A program made the translations under genes and the position numbers. A stretch of 64,000 nucleotides of DNA from contig JAHRBS010000004.1 of the NCBI GenBank assembly GCA_024305745.1, forward strand, positions 4,774,001 through 4,838,000, written 5' to 3'. The DNA comes from Polyporus tsugae (taxonomy: Eukaryota; Basidiomycota; Agaricomycetes; Polyporales; Polyporaceae). Positions 1 to 11,850 of the stretch are shown one piece after another (positions within the stretch are counted from its first letter, which is position 1; every line of letters starts with the position of its first letter). The notes beneath the pieces are model-generated. The model saw only the letters and a list, made by a program, of their open reading frames with translations, did not search any database and was not told the origin of the DNA.

Positions 1-797
1 CCGGTCCATGGAGAAGTTAAAATTTCACATTCCGCCGCCTCTTGGGACTCTACTGCGGCCACGAATATCAGTTTATAGTTTGCCCCATTCTCCAGAAATG
101 AACACAATCTGTATCTATGGGTGTTGTGCCGTAACGAGTTTCCTCCCTCGTATCTGCTTTCACGCTAGTTACTAGTATAATTACTTTACCTTGGGTCTCT
201 ATGGAGATTCTACTGGCTCGGACAACCCTTACATGACTGACGCACACTGCTCGTGCTTCCTCTCAGCCTTGGAGCTCAGTTCGCACGGCTTTGCCTCTAC
301 CCTCTCCCTCCTTTCATGGTATTACCCCTCCTCCCGTGCCTCGTCCTGGGCCTCGCTTGAGCGGACTCTCCTCCCCTGATTGCTGTCCCCACTCTGCTTC
401 TCCCTACGTGGTCCCTCTTCTACTACACTTTTGAAACCTGCTGATCCCCCTCCACTCGCTTTTCGTCCCTACCGCTCTGGTCAAGACCTCCATGGCATGA
501 CATCATCTCCACGCACAGTGCAAGGCACGCAATAATGCAGGAGCGCGGTGCAAGGCTCTTGTTTTTTGCGCGGATGCTCTGCCCTTTCCCCGTGCCGGAG
601 GTCTTCCGTTCTTCTACCCCACCCACCTCCGATCAAAACTTGCTTGACAAATGTTCCTGTCTTTGAAACGAACGGGACGTACGGTGAGGATGACTGGTTA
701 GGCAGCTGCTTCTATGTACTTTTTACACCCGCTATGCTAACCGATTTCAGCTTTCATCTCCTCACACTTGGAGGCCTGCACACAAGTGCTTCTGTGA
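1..797. other. left flank, no supportable gene
   Basis: Only short, unrelated open frames are visible and none shows a recognisable domain or a paired splice signal. A stretch of upstream exons for the MUG113-like relic that starts at 798 could lie here, but I cannot identify them. Confidence 0.5.
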
Positions 798-1360
798 ATG
801 GCCATGCAATCCCCCCCCACTGCATCTGACGGTATGGGGTATATCCACGCACTCAAGCTCATTGGTACGTACGATATCAGTGTTTGCTAACAATGCACGA
901 TCGACCCGCTTTTAGACACCGCGCACCCGGATATTGTGCGCATCAAAGTCGGCCGCAGCGTAGATGTTTGTCGCCATATTTCTGAACATCGCTGATGCTG
1001 CCCCTCCTTCAAGCCTCAATTACTGGGCACATATCCCTCTGCAACCCATGGGATCTACCCCATTGGTGTCCGCTATTCACATTTACTCGAGCGGCTTGTT
1101 CACCTGGAACTTACCAACCTCACCGCTCAGTCAAACCCTGCCCATAGAAAAGCCACTCGCCCCCGGTGCCAAGACTGTCAGTATGATTCCCGCTCTTGTT
1201 TGTGAAGCACTTATACATACTTGGCTAGGTGGCTCGAGACACATTGAAATATTCACTTTCAAATGCACGCCCGGAACTCCTGTCAACTGGCACTGGCAGC
1301 ATGTCATCCGTGCTGCATTCCAAAGGTGGGGATGTATTGTCACAGAACATGTAGCGTAAT
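798..1360 (+). pseudogene. relic of a MUG113/T5orf172 (GIY-YIG-like) domain gene
   Basis: From ATG 798 the frame reads a GYIHALKL strand, a plausible intron (GTACGT at about 867 to TTTTAG at 915) and then the pattern HPDIVRIKVGRSVDVCRH. That matches the opening of the T5orf172/MUG113 GIY-YIG-like domain common in agaricomycetes. The frame stops just after this, but downstream pieces in shifted frames still show the family's later blocks: LLERLVHLELTNL (about 1088-1125) and a last block HIEIFTFKC...NWHWQHVI...RWG ending at 1357-1359. The order of blocks is right, the frames are not, so I read it as a decayed copy. Family identification is from memory of its pattern. Confidence 0.45.
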
Positions 1361-2255
1361 ATGTAGGGAACTTCGGCACTCGTTTGGATGCAGACAGTGG
1401 GGGCGCAATTGCAAGAAGAGGAGGTTAGCTTTCAATGCAGAGGATAGGTAGTGTATGTGAGCGCAATAGCAGCACGGTGGTGGAATCAGACAGTGGGTGG
1501 GTGAAGCCTCGCGCTCACCCCTCATTGCAAGTCCATTATTTGCATTGGTTTCATGAGTGGCCGGTCATCTTCCTCATTCGCGACGAGCGGCCACATATGC
1601 GGCAAGTGATCGTGGCATGGGCGGTCCATGAGCGGTCCGCTGAGTGGACTGTACACGACCGATGAACTCTTGCCGATGACCGATCATCGGGCCAACGACC
1701 GAACATATCAAATTTTCTCCCGGACAAAAGGGAAACCAACGTAAGACATGTTGTCTGGGCTTTGCGACTGAACAAAGTTTTGAATGTTCTCCAGCATAAC
1801 ATGGAGAACAATGTTTCAGCTGTTGGCAGCAATTTTATCCGTAACAACGTCTCAACTTCAGAGCCAGTCAACAGTTGAAACATTGTCTCGGCTGTTATTC
1901 AGGTTGATATCTCATATGTTGATTTGTGTTTTCTCTGGTTCGTCAGACAACATAAGAAATGTTCATTTCACTGTTATCCCACATAACATGCCAACTGTTA
2001 TCGCGACTAACAGAGCATACAACTTTTGTAATGTTAATTTATCTGTTGAAAGCACTTTTATCCGGCATAAAATGACGAAACCCCCGAAGTGAATGGCGAT
2101 GCAATAAGCCACGCTTAGACGCTTAAGTGGGCGGATAAGCCGCCCGGGGTGGGATGGAATGACGGCGGGAGGCTTAAATCACAGTAACTACTGGCTGAGA
2201 TTAACCGTTTTTACAGGTAACTACCGGGAGAAGATTATCCTCCCTGGTCCTTCTA
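1361..2255. other. intergenic stretch with nested inverted repeats, no gene
   Basis: AT-richer than its surroundings. It contains a hairpin at 1785-1810 (8-bp stem TGTTCTCC/GGAGAACA) and a partly overlapping longer inverted repeat (1808-1826 with 1869-1886, near-perfect), which suggests a degenerate transposon end or a MITE-like remnant. No coding region is supported. Confidence 0.4.
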
Positions 2256-3011
2256 GGACTGCCCTTATATGCCTTGTCCACCTTCTTACCCATCTTGAAC
2301 TTACCAGGCCCAACAAACCTCGGTGGCATCGTCGGAATCGCCCTTGCGATGATTGTCACCGGTCCTATCAACGACCGGTTTATCGTATGGATGTCGCAGC
2401 GCAATCGAGGTGTCTACGAGCCCGAATACCGTCTCGTCTTCGTGATCAGCATGCTTGTCGGCGTGTTTGGCTACGTAGGTTGGGCGATCGGAAACGACCA
2501 CCATATGCCCTGGATCGGAGCCATCGCATGCATCGCGTACGTCCCATACTTCCCTTGTTCGTCCAATCATCGTGTCTCCAGCATCCTGAAACGCCGGTCC
2601 TCCTCTCCCAATTCTCATCCAACGCACCGTATCTGACATCCGGCCTGGCACTGTGACAGGATGCTCTCCTTCAGCCTAGTCGTCTCCGACGGGGCCGCGC
2701 TCGTGTACCTGGTCGACACGCACGGCGTCAACTCCTTGCACGTCGTCGCCATCACGGGCTTCGCCAGGAACATGGTCAACTACGGCGCGAGCTTCTTCGC
2801 CAACGGCCTCGTCCTCTCCGCAGGCGTCAAGCGCTCCCTCCTCGTCCTCGGGGCCTGTCAGGCTGGCTGCTGGCTCGCGTCCGTCCCGATGTACGTGTAC
2901 GGGAAGCGCGTGCGGTCGTTCGTGAGTGCTCGCGGTGCTATCCGTTTCTTCGTACTTTCCATAAAATGTGCCCATATATTGATCGATCTATCACTACAGT
3001 GGCTTTCATAG
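2256..3011 (+). pseudogene. truncated MFS transporter, C-terminal third only
   Basis: The frame reads LPLYALSTFLPILNLPGPTN (about 2259-2318) and then GIVGIALAMIVTGPINDRF, the typical second half of a fungal major-facilitator transporter with short cytosolic charged loops. An intron at 2537-2659 (GTACGT to CAG) joins a GC/G split alanine codon exactly in frame to MLSFSLVVSDGAALVYLVDTH, followed by hydrophobic helices and the late motif GACQAGCWLASVPMYVYGKRVRSF. A further donor at 2922 and acceptor at 2999 lead to a stop at 3009-3011. The first eight or so transmembrane helices are missing upstream, where only an unrelated repeat-bearing stretch is seen. I therefore call it a 5'-truncated remnant; substrate unknown. 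Confidence 0.7.
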
Positions 3012-3149
3012 CACTCCAGCAGCCTAATACATAACAACGGCCACATATCATCAAGCACGAAACGGCCCACCTTCCACTCGTCCTCCCGAAATCCCTCCCC
3101 CGCCCCATGTCTAACTCCTGAGTAACATCGGACAGTTCCAAGTGCACCC

Positions 3150-4259
3150 TCACTCCATCCACCTGAACTTGACACCGTTTTCATGGCAGGCCGAAGCGAG
3201 ACCGGCGAGCTGGGTCCTCAATACAGCACTCTTCGCATAAACCTCGATATAGGTGAGCGCCATGCCGCCTTGCCCCGCTCGGTGTAACAGATGCGCGAGG
3301 CCCGCCTCGTACGGGAAGGACTCAGCTTCCCAGAGCATCACACTGAGGTGTTTCAGAGTCGCAGGAAGACGAAAGAAAAAGTCGTCGGTGAACGTGCCCA
3401 GGACGCAGTCGAGGCGTTCGAGCGAGGGTGCCCGCAGGACGAGCTCGTCCATGAACGGAATCACCGGCACCCACGAGACGCTCCATAGCCGGAGCTCCCT
3501 GAGGTTTGGGGTCACGGCGAGCAGGGCCTGGGCGATGGCGGCGGCGCCAGCGTGCACGACGGGGCCCGCGATGCGCAGTTTAATGGACTGCACGTGCGGT
3601 GCGGAGGCGGCGCGGCGCATCAGGTCGACGGACGCGGCCAGATACCTGTCGGTACAGGCATCGATGTGGACCGTCCTCACCGCAGGCGGGAGCGCGAGCT
3701 CAACGCCCGCCCACGTGGCCACCTTTTTGACGAGGTCGTCGAACTGGACCGTAAGCTTCTCGAGGTTGGGGAAGGTCCCGATCGTGTTGAGGAGCTCACG
3801 GGGATGGTGGCCGCGAAGGGTGAGCTCGCGCACGCTCTGGATGGCGGGTGCGGAATAGAGGGCCTGCTGGGCGACGGGCTGCTCGCGATGCTCCAGAGAA
3901 GACTCCAAGCCCAAAAGAGATCCTGCTGGGACGTGGCACATCCAATCCACGAGCTCATTCTGGAGGGTAGCGACGCCTTTGACCGTGAGGGAGAAGTGTC
4001 GGAGGAGTGCGCGGAGGTGCGGCGAGCTGTGCATGGTGCGGGCGAAGAGGATCGCGCGTGCGTTGCGCTCGGGGTTGGACATGATGGTTATGAACACCCT
4101 GCTGTATAGGGCGGACTGGGCGGGGAATGTCCACTGGCGGCAGACCAGTGCGGCAGAGGCCCACGTTCCTACTGCGGACTTCTCCTTGGGTTTGATGTAC
4201 TCGCCGGGCTGGTTGTCCATCACTTCGAAGATGCGACGTAGGAGGTCATGGTACAGCAT
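3150..4259 (-). CDS. F-box/LRR-like protein
   Basis: Single exon of 369 codons. Residues about 1-55 form an F-box-like helix pair (LLRRIFEVM ... ASAALVCRQWTFPAQ), the usual Skp1-binding element of SCF ubiquitin ligases; the rest is a leucine-rich solenoid with repeated L-x-x-L-x-L strands (for example NLEKLTVQF, NLRELRLWSV, SLERLDCVL, TLKHLSVML). Agaricomycetes carry large, fast-evolving families of such genes, and the target is not predictable. It is the only intact member among four paralogues here: its C-terminal half aligns with the two broken copies in the inverted-repeat arms and its N-terminus with the relic at 4581. Start: the first ATG opens directly into the F-box helix. Confidence 0.8.
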   Translation of the reverse strand: MLYHDLLRRIFEVMDNQPGEYIKPKEKSAVGTWASAALVCRQWTFPAQSALYSRVFITIMSNPERNARAILFARTMHSSPHLRALLRHFSLTVKGVATLQNELVDWMCHVPAGSLLGLESSLEHREQPVAQQALYSAPAIQSVRELTLRGHHPRELLNTIGTFPNLEKLTVQFDDLVKKVATWAGVELALPPAVRTVHIDACTDRYLAASVDLMRRAASAPHVQSIKLRIAGPVVHAGAAAIAQALLAVTPNLRELRLWSVSWVPVIPFMDELVLRAPSLERLDCVLGTFTDDFFFRLPATLKHLSVMLWEAESFPYEAGLAHLLHRAGQGGMALTYIEVYAKSAVLRTQLAGLASACHENGVKFRWME

Positions 4260-4580
4260 TTTTGGAGGGCAAGCTAGCTGCTACAGAGATACTCAGCTTT
4301 GTGGATAGTCCCTTCGATCATTTTTTCACTAACCTTCGTTCAGTGCTGATGGACGAGTCCGATCTGAGGTCAGGATGAAGAAGATACTGAGACGTCCGAG
4401 TCGACGCAACCAAGTAAGCTGGTCCCGCCTCCCCATATGTACTTTCTTGGGCGCTCTACTGAACGTTTTCCACAACCACTATCGACAATGAAAGGTGCGC
4501 TCCCACTTTCACATTGTCGTTCGAACAATACCGGTCTTTTGTCCGCTCTGTATGGTGTATACTTTGTCTGACTTTGGACC
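4260..4580. other. intergenic, shared promoter-like region
   Basis: Sits between the divergent F-box gene and the F-box relic. The part around 4500-4570 resembles the 5' region of the F-box pseudogene of the left repeat arm (shared TTTTGTCCGCTCTGTATGG-like segment), so it is the decayed 5' region of the relic. Confidence 0.5.
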
Positions 4581-5097
4581 TTGATCAGGATGCTTAACGA
4601 CGACGTTTTACGGCGGATGTTTGTGGAGGTCGAAACGCGTGAATGTGGACCTTGGCCGGCCCTGGCCGAAATCAGATTCCCTCTCTGCGGCACTTTTCTG
4701 CCGCCGATGGACCGCCCCCGCTCAAGCCGCGCCTCTGCGACACAGTCTGCCGATCCCAGAAAGGATAGACGTGCGGCCGGCTTTGCTCGTGCACTACGAA
4801 CCTGCCCCCATCCGTTCCCGTCAATTCGGCATCTCGAGTTCCATGTCCAGGTCGAATCGGCCCCCTCAGTCCTTCCGAACTGGGTCAACCACACCCCGCC
4901 GGGCTGACTATTACCCCTTCAGCCGAGTGGGCATGAGTGTCCGTGTCCTCGATCCGGACCTCACCTCTGCATGCATCCATCTGTTTCTCTCCCACCCTGT
5001 CTCCGCACTTCTGTTTCTTCTGTATGGCCGCGGGTGTCCACGACGACTTCACAATCGCCCCTTGATTGATGGCATCCGCTCTCTGAAAAGGCGTTGA
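4581..5097 (+). pseudogene. decayed F-box paralogue
   Basis: Reads NDDVLRRMFVEVE in one frame, then switches frame so that AALFCRRWTAPAQAA, the rest of the F-box, appears one frame over; after that only scattered matches remain. The last, around 5015-5060, corresponds at DNA level to the SFFYMPAGVPDGL segment of the F-box pseudogenes at 21.7 and 40.6 kb. The leucine-rich part is mostly gone. At least one frameshift plus large deletions make it non-functional. Confidence 0.6.
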
Positions 5098-5389
5098 ATG
5101 AATACAAGTCTTTTCGTGACTCTTCAATGGGACCATTCATTCGAAAGGTCATTATTCATGGACGAAATCATCCTCCTTCTTTCCCCCGACGTCAACCACC
5201 TGTTCACCCGTAGCCTATGTCACGAAGACTTTTATCCGAGGCACGACCGGTGAGGTGAGAGTTTGAGGGAGGAAGGATCGTCAAACACGATAGTGGATAA
5301 TTATTATGACGGAATACATTTGGATGCCACGCGACCCGGTATGTTACATGCGAAATACTAGGCATACATGGAGGGTCCCATGGGCGCCG
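5098..5389. other. short gene-free gap
   Basis: Lies between the F-box relic and the 3' end of the FunK1 gene. No gene or clear signal seen. Confidence 0.5.
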
Positions 5390-8230
5390 TCATGGGCGAG
5401 AACGGGTGCTCCGACGTTTCGCAGGCGGCATGTCAGCCTCATGAGCGTCGTGCAGGGAGGCCCTCTTCGAGCCCAGCGTGACCTCCGGTTCGGGCTCTGG
5501 ATATGGATCTTTGTCGGGGCGGAAGTCCGAGCGAAGCTGGTCCGGAACCTTGTCGCACCCCGGCCACGGTCCAAACTTGTTCGGTCGAAACTGGGCCCGC
5601 CCGAGGGCGTTGATGACGTGCTTGTGCTCCTTGAGCTTGGCGGCCATCTTCTTGAGGGCGGCGCGCCGCTCGGGGGACAGTTCGTCGACGTCCCGGGCTT
5701 CGTCCTCGTCTTCTTCGTCCTCGTCATCCATCCCGTACGAATCGACGAACCACATCTCCTCCTCTGTGGGTTCCGCACTGTGCTCTTCTTCGGCGTCGTT
5801 GTCGAGAGCGCGTGCGGCATTAGGTCCTGCGGTCGGGTTCTTCTGCTCGTTCGTGAGGGCGTAGTGGGCCTGGAGCCATTTCAGCATCCGTGCGAACACG
5901 GTGTTGATGGGATGCGGTCTGGTAAGGGTCTCCTTCGGGGGAGATGAGGGGCCCGCGGACGACGAGGACGCGTTCTGAGCAGCAGCAGCCGTTGATGTCG
6001 ACTGCGCGTGAGAGGAGGAAACGAGGGACTTGTTGTCAGGCTCAGTGGGGAGGTAGAAGGTCAGGCGGCCAGCGTTAATATACAGTGAAATACGGCCGCC
6101 TATCATGGCAGCCCACTTCGCTACCCCGCAGAAATACTGGCCATCGGTCTTGGTGTAGCCGTCGAAGTACTCGTCCAGGAACATGCCGACATCCTGGCAG
6201 TTATGTGGGAGATAGCGGATGGCGTAGAAAAGGAGCAGGTGGAAGAACGATTCAATCTCGTCCTCCACCATCATGACGCGCCAGGGATTGCTGAGCGAGT
6301 TTGCGGACATGAATTGCCAAGTACCCTAGAGAGGTGATGGGATGCGTGAGCAACCCTAGGTGGACGCATAAGTAGGGAGACAATGAACGAACCGTGCGAT
6401 CCGGTTGTCGAGGGTCCAACTCTGCTTGATCCAGACGCTTCGACAATTCCCAGTCCGTCAGGAGGGCGTCGCGCGTCCGGACAACTTTACCGTTCCTCAC
6501 GACCTCCTTGATTTGAATGAGAACGTTACCCGCGCTGATGTCGCGGTGGAGGATGCCAGCCGTATAAGCCTGATCATGTGCTATTGGACGACAGTCATTA
6601 AGGGAGGACTTCTGCGATTCACGATGACGACTCACCGGAGATTCCTCTGGCCACAAGGTACACAAGCTCCTTGGCGTTCTTGAAGTAGCTCATAGGAAGA
6701 CCGACCTCCTTTACGACGATGCGATAGTGTCGGTGGGTTTTCATTGGGCACTGCGCTCCCTGTTTCCGCGCCGTCCAGTACTTCTGCGAAATAGTTTGCT
6801 GGATCCTCCCCCGTGGCCTGTCGTGGCCGTCCACCTCCTGCTCGTCGTCAGAATCCACCGCCTCGTCCTCTTCTTCGTCCTGAGGCTGTTCCTCGTACGC
6901 ATCTTCGTCGACGTCGATGCCGGCCTCCCCTACCACCTTCTCACCCTTACGCACCCTCGCGTCTCCGTGGCATACCAGGGTCGGGACACGCTCAACCTTC
7001 TTCTCGTTGAGGTAGCGGAGGATGCGCCCTTCGCGCTCGATGCCCTCGTGAGCCACTCGCCAGGCGTCCTTGAGGAATACGAGTGCACCACGGGGATCTG
7101 CGAGGTCCACGGCGACGTAACCATGTGTAGCACGGCCAGCCAGTCCCGATGCCTGGAAGTGAGGCTCGCCGACCAGGAAGTAACGCGGGCCGGTCCTATC
7201 GTCCACTCGCAACTTCCACCACTGCGCCGAGGAGTTGCTGACGGACGCCTTGAAGAGGAGTCTCGCATGTTCGTTGACGACGAGGCCTTGGGCATTCTTC
7301 TGGGGCACGTCGGCGCGCTCCTTCATGAGCTTGTAGTCGTCGGAGGTGGTGAGGACGCGGGTGGCGGTCGGGTCGTGGCCACGCTGGACGGCGGTCATGT
7401 GCGCGAAACGCCAGAGGAAGCGTCCGAGCATCCACGGATGTTGGACGTAGTTGAACTTCTTGGTGACGAGGGCCCCAGAGCGATCCCAGCGGATGATGCG
7501 GGCGCACTGACCAAGGATGATGATGGTGAAGTGGTGAGTGCGCTGTTGATGATCGAAGACGAGGGAAGAGTAAGAGCAGAGCTGCCCGAGGTTCTTCTTG
7601 CGCTCGGACGAGTTGGGCTGGAACGTGATGGCGTCGTCGTCGAATGGATCATCCGAGACTTCCTCGAGCTTGACCTCGATCGATAACTCTACGGCAGACC
7701 AATTTGCAGGGTCATCATCTCCTGGCGCTGAGTCGAGGGTATAGATAGCCAAGTCGAGCCGCTGTTTGCTGGGGTCGGATGGATCGGGAGTGGCAGAGGT
7801 GACGACGATCTTGAAGTTGGTATCCTTGAGCCATGCGTTGTTGGCGGCCTTCGCCTGGCAATCAGAACACAGTGTATTTAGAGGGTGATAGAAAGAAAGC
7901 AGGCATGTGGTTACGCACGAACGGTTGGTAAAACTTGCTCTCGGAAGTGACCTTGTGCTTGAACTTGAACGACGACTCGAAATACGCGTTGCCAGGATCG
8001 TGATTCGGAGACGGGACATGGTCGTCCATCATCGTATCGTAGTCGATGACAACAATCTTGCCGTCCATATTGAGCCGATGGCCTTGGCGTTGCTCTTCAG
8101 CGAGTTGCTGCGCGATGGCGGAGTAGTGAGTGGATGTGTGGTTGCGCTTGTTGGGGCTAGCCTTGAAGGATGGCCCGTGGGGCGCAGGCAGAAGAGGCTG
8201 ATTGGAGGTATGGGACTTGGGGTCAGCCAT
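5390..8230 (-). CDS. FunK1-type fungal protein kinase
   Basis: Four exons read by eye: 8230-7919, 7854-6636, 6580-6393, 6325-5390, total 2655 nt in frame, 884 codons. The N-terminal part carries the conserved FunK1 leader (KFYQPF then AKAANNAW across intron 1) and an internal Ser/Thr-kinase-like fold split by an acidic insert (about residues 420-460). The catalytic loop is HRDISAGN in exon 3. The metal-binding position reads LLTDWELSK instead of DFG, as is usual for this family. Exon 4 opens with GTWQFMSANSL and contains the conserved EDEIESFFH. The tail ends with a basic, nuclear-signal-like PPAKRRSTRSR. FunK1 kinases are expanded in multicellular fungi; substrates are unknown. Intron 3 uses the donor GTTCGT. 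Divergently transcribed from MAU2. Confidence 0.88.
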
Positions 8231-8299
8231 GGTGGCTACGAGGAAATGAAAGGAGCGGAGGCAAAGGAGCGACTCACATTTGGCGCTATGATATCCGCC

Positions 8300-8306
8300 T
8301 TTTATA
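8300..8306 (-). promoter_or_regulatory. TATA box of the FunK1 gene
   Basis: TATAAAA on the minus strand, 70 nt upstream of the ATG at 8230, in a normal position for a fungal core promoter. Confidence 0.5.
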
Positions 8307-8894
8307 CCCTCCCCACGATACCTAACTAAGTCTGACTGCTATTGTTGGCCCAAAATGGCATGACACATGAGCGCGAAAGAGAACATACCACGAGGATCAC
8401 GCGCCCGGGAGGGACGGTCGTGGACTGTGGTGGTTAAGATCAAGTTCAGGTTCCTAAACGCTCACCCGTTTCAAACATTTCGGTCACGTGGTCTCAGGAG
8501 AGCCCAGTTTCTGAAGCGGTTAGCGGTATATCTGCGATGCGATGGATGAACAGGGTTTCTGAGAGACTGATCTTGCTCGTCGAAAAGCGACTTCCAATCG
8601 TCACATAGGCTGTCGGACTCGGAGTCCTTGCACTGGCATCCCGGCGCGGAGCTTTCGCCATTACTTACTAAAGTACTACAGATGAATGCAATGCAGTCTT
8701 TGGCAAAGTTTTCACCAGTGTCCATAAGTACGTCATAGTAAAATCAGATGATGGATTGATCGTCGCGTTTGCTGCCCGCCGGACTCGGAGTCGTCGTACG
8801 CAACGCGTTACGTCACGCGTCTTGCAGGTGTGTCACGCCGCCGACATGTCGACGGCGGACGCCGCTTTCAACTCGACGCTCATCATCCTCAACG
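8307..8894. other. divergent promoter region, FunK1 / MAU2
   Basis: Nearly 600 bp between two head-to-head genes. A minus-strand open frame at 8471-8725 has no recognisable content. An in-frame ATG for MAU2 at 8769 exists but would add a low-complexity basic leader; I prefer 8895. Confidence 0.4.
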
Positions 8895-11850
8895 ATGGCG
8901 CCCGTATCACCTTCATCCCGCCGCCACAATGACCTTTACGCCATCCATGTCTCCATAACCGACAGCAATCCACGTCCACATAAACGGCAGCGCATACACT
9001 CAAGTCCCACCTCCGCTGCAAACGACGACTACTCAGAGTGCTCAGACCTCACGAGCCTCCCGCCCAGCAGTGACCCCGCACTCCGTCGTCAACCCCTGTC
9101 TCGCACGCCGTCTGAAGATGGACTGAGGCCTATTCCCCCTGCCATCCTTCTCGTCAGCTTGCCTGCCCTCCTCGCCTACCCTCCGAACCACAAATATTAC
9201 GTGCACTCGATCGTCCTTTCGCTCGCTGCCCTTCGTAAATGCTTGAAACTTCCTGCGCTACCTCCAGATATTGAGTGCCGTGCGTGGACTGGGCTGGCGG
9301 AGCTGGGTATGAGGGTTATCAGCGGAGGGTTTAGCCAGTCGGACGAGCACGCTTGGGCGAGAGGCACAGAATCGGAGGTACGCGCTTTCTCCTTTGCGTC
9401 TCGTTGCCAGTAATTCACCACTCTATTTTGGTTCTCAGGTCGAGAAGGCGTTGAGCCGAGGGGTAAGTGCGTCCATTGCTCGTGTCGCCCCCATTGAGAG
9501 ACGAGGAGATATTGATCAACGGTATCCCTCCCCATACTTATAGTCCATCATCGCCCAGAAGGTGCCGCCTCTACTCCTTCATATTATTTGCATAACTGAA
9601 CCGAAACTTGTACAGCACCCATCCCTCCGCGCATATAGGCACCAAATCGCACTCCTGCAGGCGCAACTCTCGCACTGGCAACACAAGACCAAGTTCGCGC
9701 GAAATCAGATCCGAAACCTCCTCTCCTCCTTCATGCCTACAGACCCTTCCCACGTCGTGTACTCGGCACAGCTCACACTCATCTCGTTCCTCACCACGCC
9801 TGTGTCTAATCCAAAGGCATCCGCCAACACCTCTAACTCCGCAAAGCCTCCAACAACCTCTTCACACCAGCGATCTGGGACTTCAAGTCCCCAGCCCAGT
9901 CCGCAAGACGTCCATGCCGCCCTAGCCGCGGTTCAGGAACTCGAGGACCGCGCCACAAAGCAGAATCACAACCTTGTGGCCCTCCTCGCGCGGGTGCTGC
10001 GCACGCGCATCCGAGTTGGGGCCGGCATGTGGGCAGACGTCCGCGATTCCATTCAGCGGGCTGAAGTGGCTCTGGGACTGTCATACGAGCCCGCGTCAAC
10101 CCCGAAGCCTCGCAAGCCGCTGGAACAATCGCAGGGCAACGGCGTCACGGATCCCGGTGGCAAGCCCACGAGCGTGCCTACGCCAGTCGAGCAGATGTTC
10201 ATTATGTTTGAGAACCCGTTTGAGGCGGCCATGGCCATTCACCTCCTCATGCTGTCTGTGGTCTATTATACGCATGCGGGAGAGGCGGCGGAGGTCTCGC
10301 CACGTCTGTCTCACCTGCACGCATTGCTTGACTCGGAAGTCCTGGACAAGTTCCCGGACGGACACGTCGAGGTGAATTTTTACTCGATGCCATCCCTGTT
10401 CCTGACTGATTATATGCGTGCGGTTCCCTTCAGATCACGCTCCGTGACGGTCCGTCGCTCGTGGTCCAGGTGACGCACCCCCGAATATTGTTCCTCCTGG
10501 CGTTCCTCATCAGCAGCACGTCGAAACGGGACGCGGTCGGTCGCAGACCGAAACGGAAAGTGTTCGCTACCGAGGGCCTCGCTACATGGGACGTTGAAGC
10601 CTCCCGCGAAATTTCTTGTGCGTCAATTTAACGCGTTCTACCTGAATTCCCTCGTTGAGGATGTGTTTCTTAGTCTCGCTATGGGCGAGTGTTGGTGATG
10701 TGCAGGAAGTCGAGGAGCGCTTGGCAAGGATCAAAGCTGACCTGCTTTGCGAAGTTGTGGCGGTAAGCCACGCCTCTTTGCAGTATTTTTATTGTCATCA
10801 CTCACACAAAGTTCTCAGGTGTCAATCATGCGCAGTGAATTTGACACCGCGGAAGAGGTCTGTCCATATCCCATATCGTGAGGCGCGTTCGACGCACTGA
10901 CAACCGCGCAGAATCTGGATACCCTCATCTCGCACACGCGCACATATGATATCTTCCCTTTCTTTTCTGCCCGCATTGCGCTGCACCATGCCCATCTTGC
11001 GCACGCTCTTACGCGGCCAGCCCGTGCCTTACGTTGTTACCGTGCAGCCGCGCAGCATTCCGACCCTGGCAGCTTCGTCCACGTCGCCGCGCGTGCGGGC
11101 GAGGCTGCCTTGTGTGTGGGCATACACCGGCGACGCCAAGCACTGGGCGACGAATGGCGGGAAGGTTTGTCTACCGCCGATGACGACTGGCCCGATGGAT
11201 ACGAAGATTGGGAGGTGGTCGAGGCTCGGGGAAGAGAGGTCCTCAAGGCGTGCCGAGGGATGGGAGGGACGTTGGAGGCGATCGGGCAGGTGCTCGAGTC
11301 GTGCTTCACCCCGGAGATCCTGAAGTCCAAGTACATTCATATCATATCGTCCCGAAGCACCTATTCTCACTCTCACGAGCTCATCCCTCGCATCGTCGGT
11401 GCAGACAACATCTGAAGCACGCGTTGGAGGTCGCGACGAAGGCGCAGGATAACCACCTCCGTGCCCTTGTCCTCGCGCTCGTGTCGGCACACTACTTGCA
11501 CACCGCCGGCGACCATGCGCGCGCGATGCTCCAGACGTGCGAGCAGCTCGCCGCTGGGCTCGGTGCCCCAGCGAAGGCTGCAGCGAACGAAGGGGCTTCT
11601 ACGGCTCCGGCCACGACGCCCATTGCAAGCGTGGGGAACGCGCCTCTCGGCCTGTGGGTCGGGGAACGGTTCTTAGGTGACCGATTCGCGTTTGACTTGT
11701 AGGGCTGGAGAGCTGACCGTCCATGATGGATTCACAGAGCTTTACAAGCGGTACGGCAAGGAGGCGAGGGTGCAGAAGCAGACGGACGTAAATGCACGGC
11801 TTGCGAAGGCCGTGGAGGAGTTGGCTGAGAGGGGGAGGGCTTCAACTTGA
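8895..11850 (+). CDS. mau2: cohesin loading complex subunit MAU2/Scc4
   Basis: Ten exons: 8895-9377, 9439-9462, 9544-9561, 9616-10371, 10434-10617, 10674-10762, 10819-10857, 10912-11330, 11405-11676, 11738-11850; total 2397 nt, in frame, 798 codons. The protein is an all-helical TPR-like array (Cohesin_load family) with signature runs such as HPSLRAYRHQIALLQAQL, FEAAMAIHLLMLSVVYY and DNHLRALVLALVSAHYLHT. Scc4/MAU2 wraps the N-terminus of Scc2/NIPBL and targets cohesin loading to chromatin. The N-terminus carries KRQRIHSS, a possible nuclear signal. Exons 2 and 3 are only 24 and 18 nt. Start at 8895 has CAACGATGG context; an in-frame ATG at 8769 is the alternative. Confidence 0.88.

Noticed and set aside
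6727..7686. 319-codon open frame on the plus strand
   Set aside because: Antisense of FunK1 exon 2; it has no recognisable motif, whereas the minus frame carries the family motifs.
8471..8725. 84-codon minus-strand frame upstream of MAU2
   Set aside because: No domain, no splice partner and no homology that I recognise; left as intergenic.
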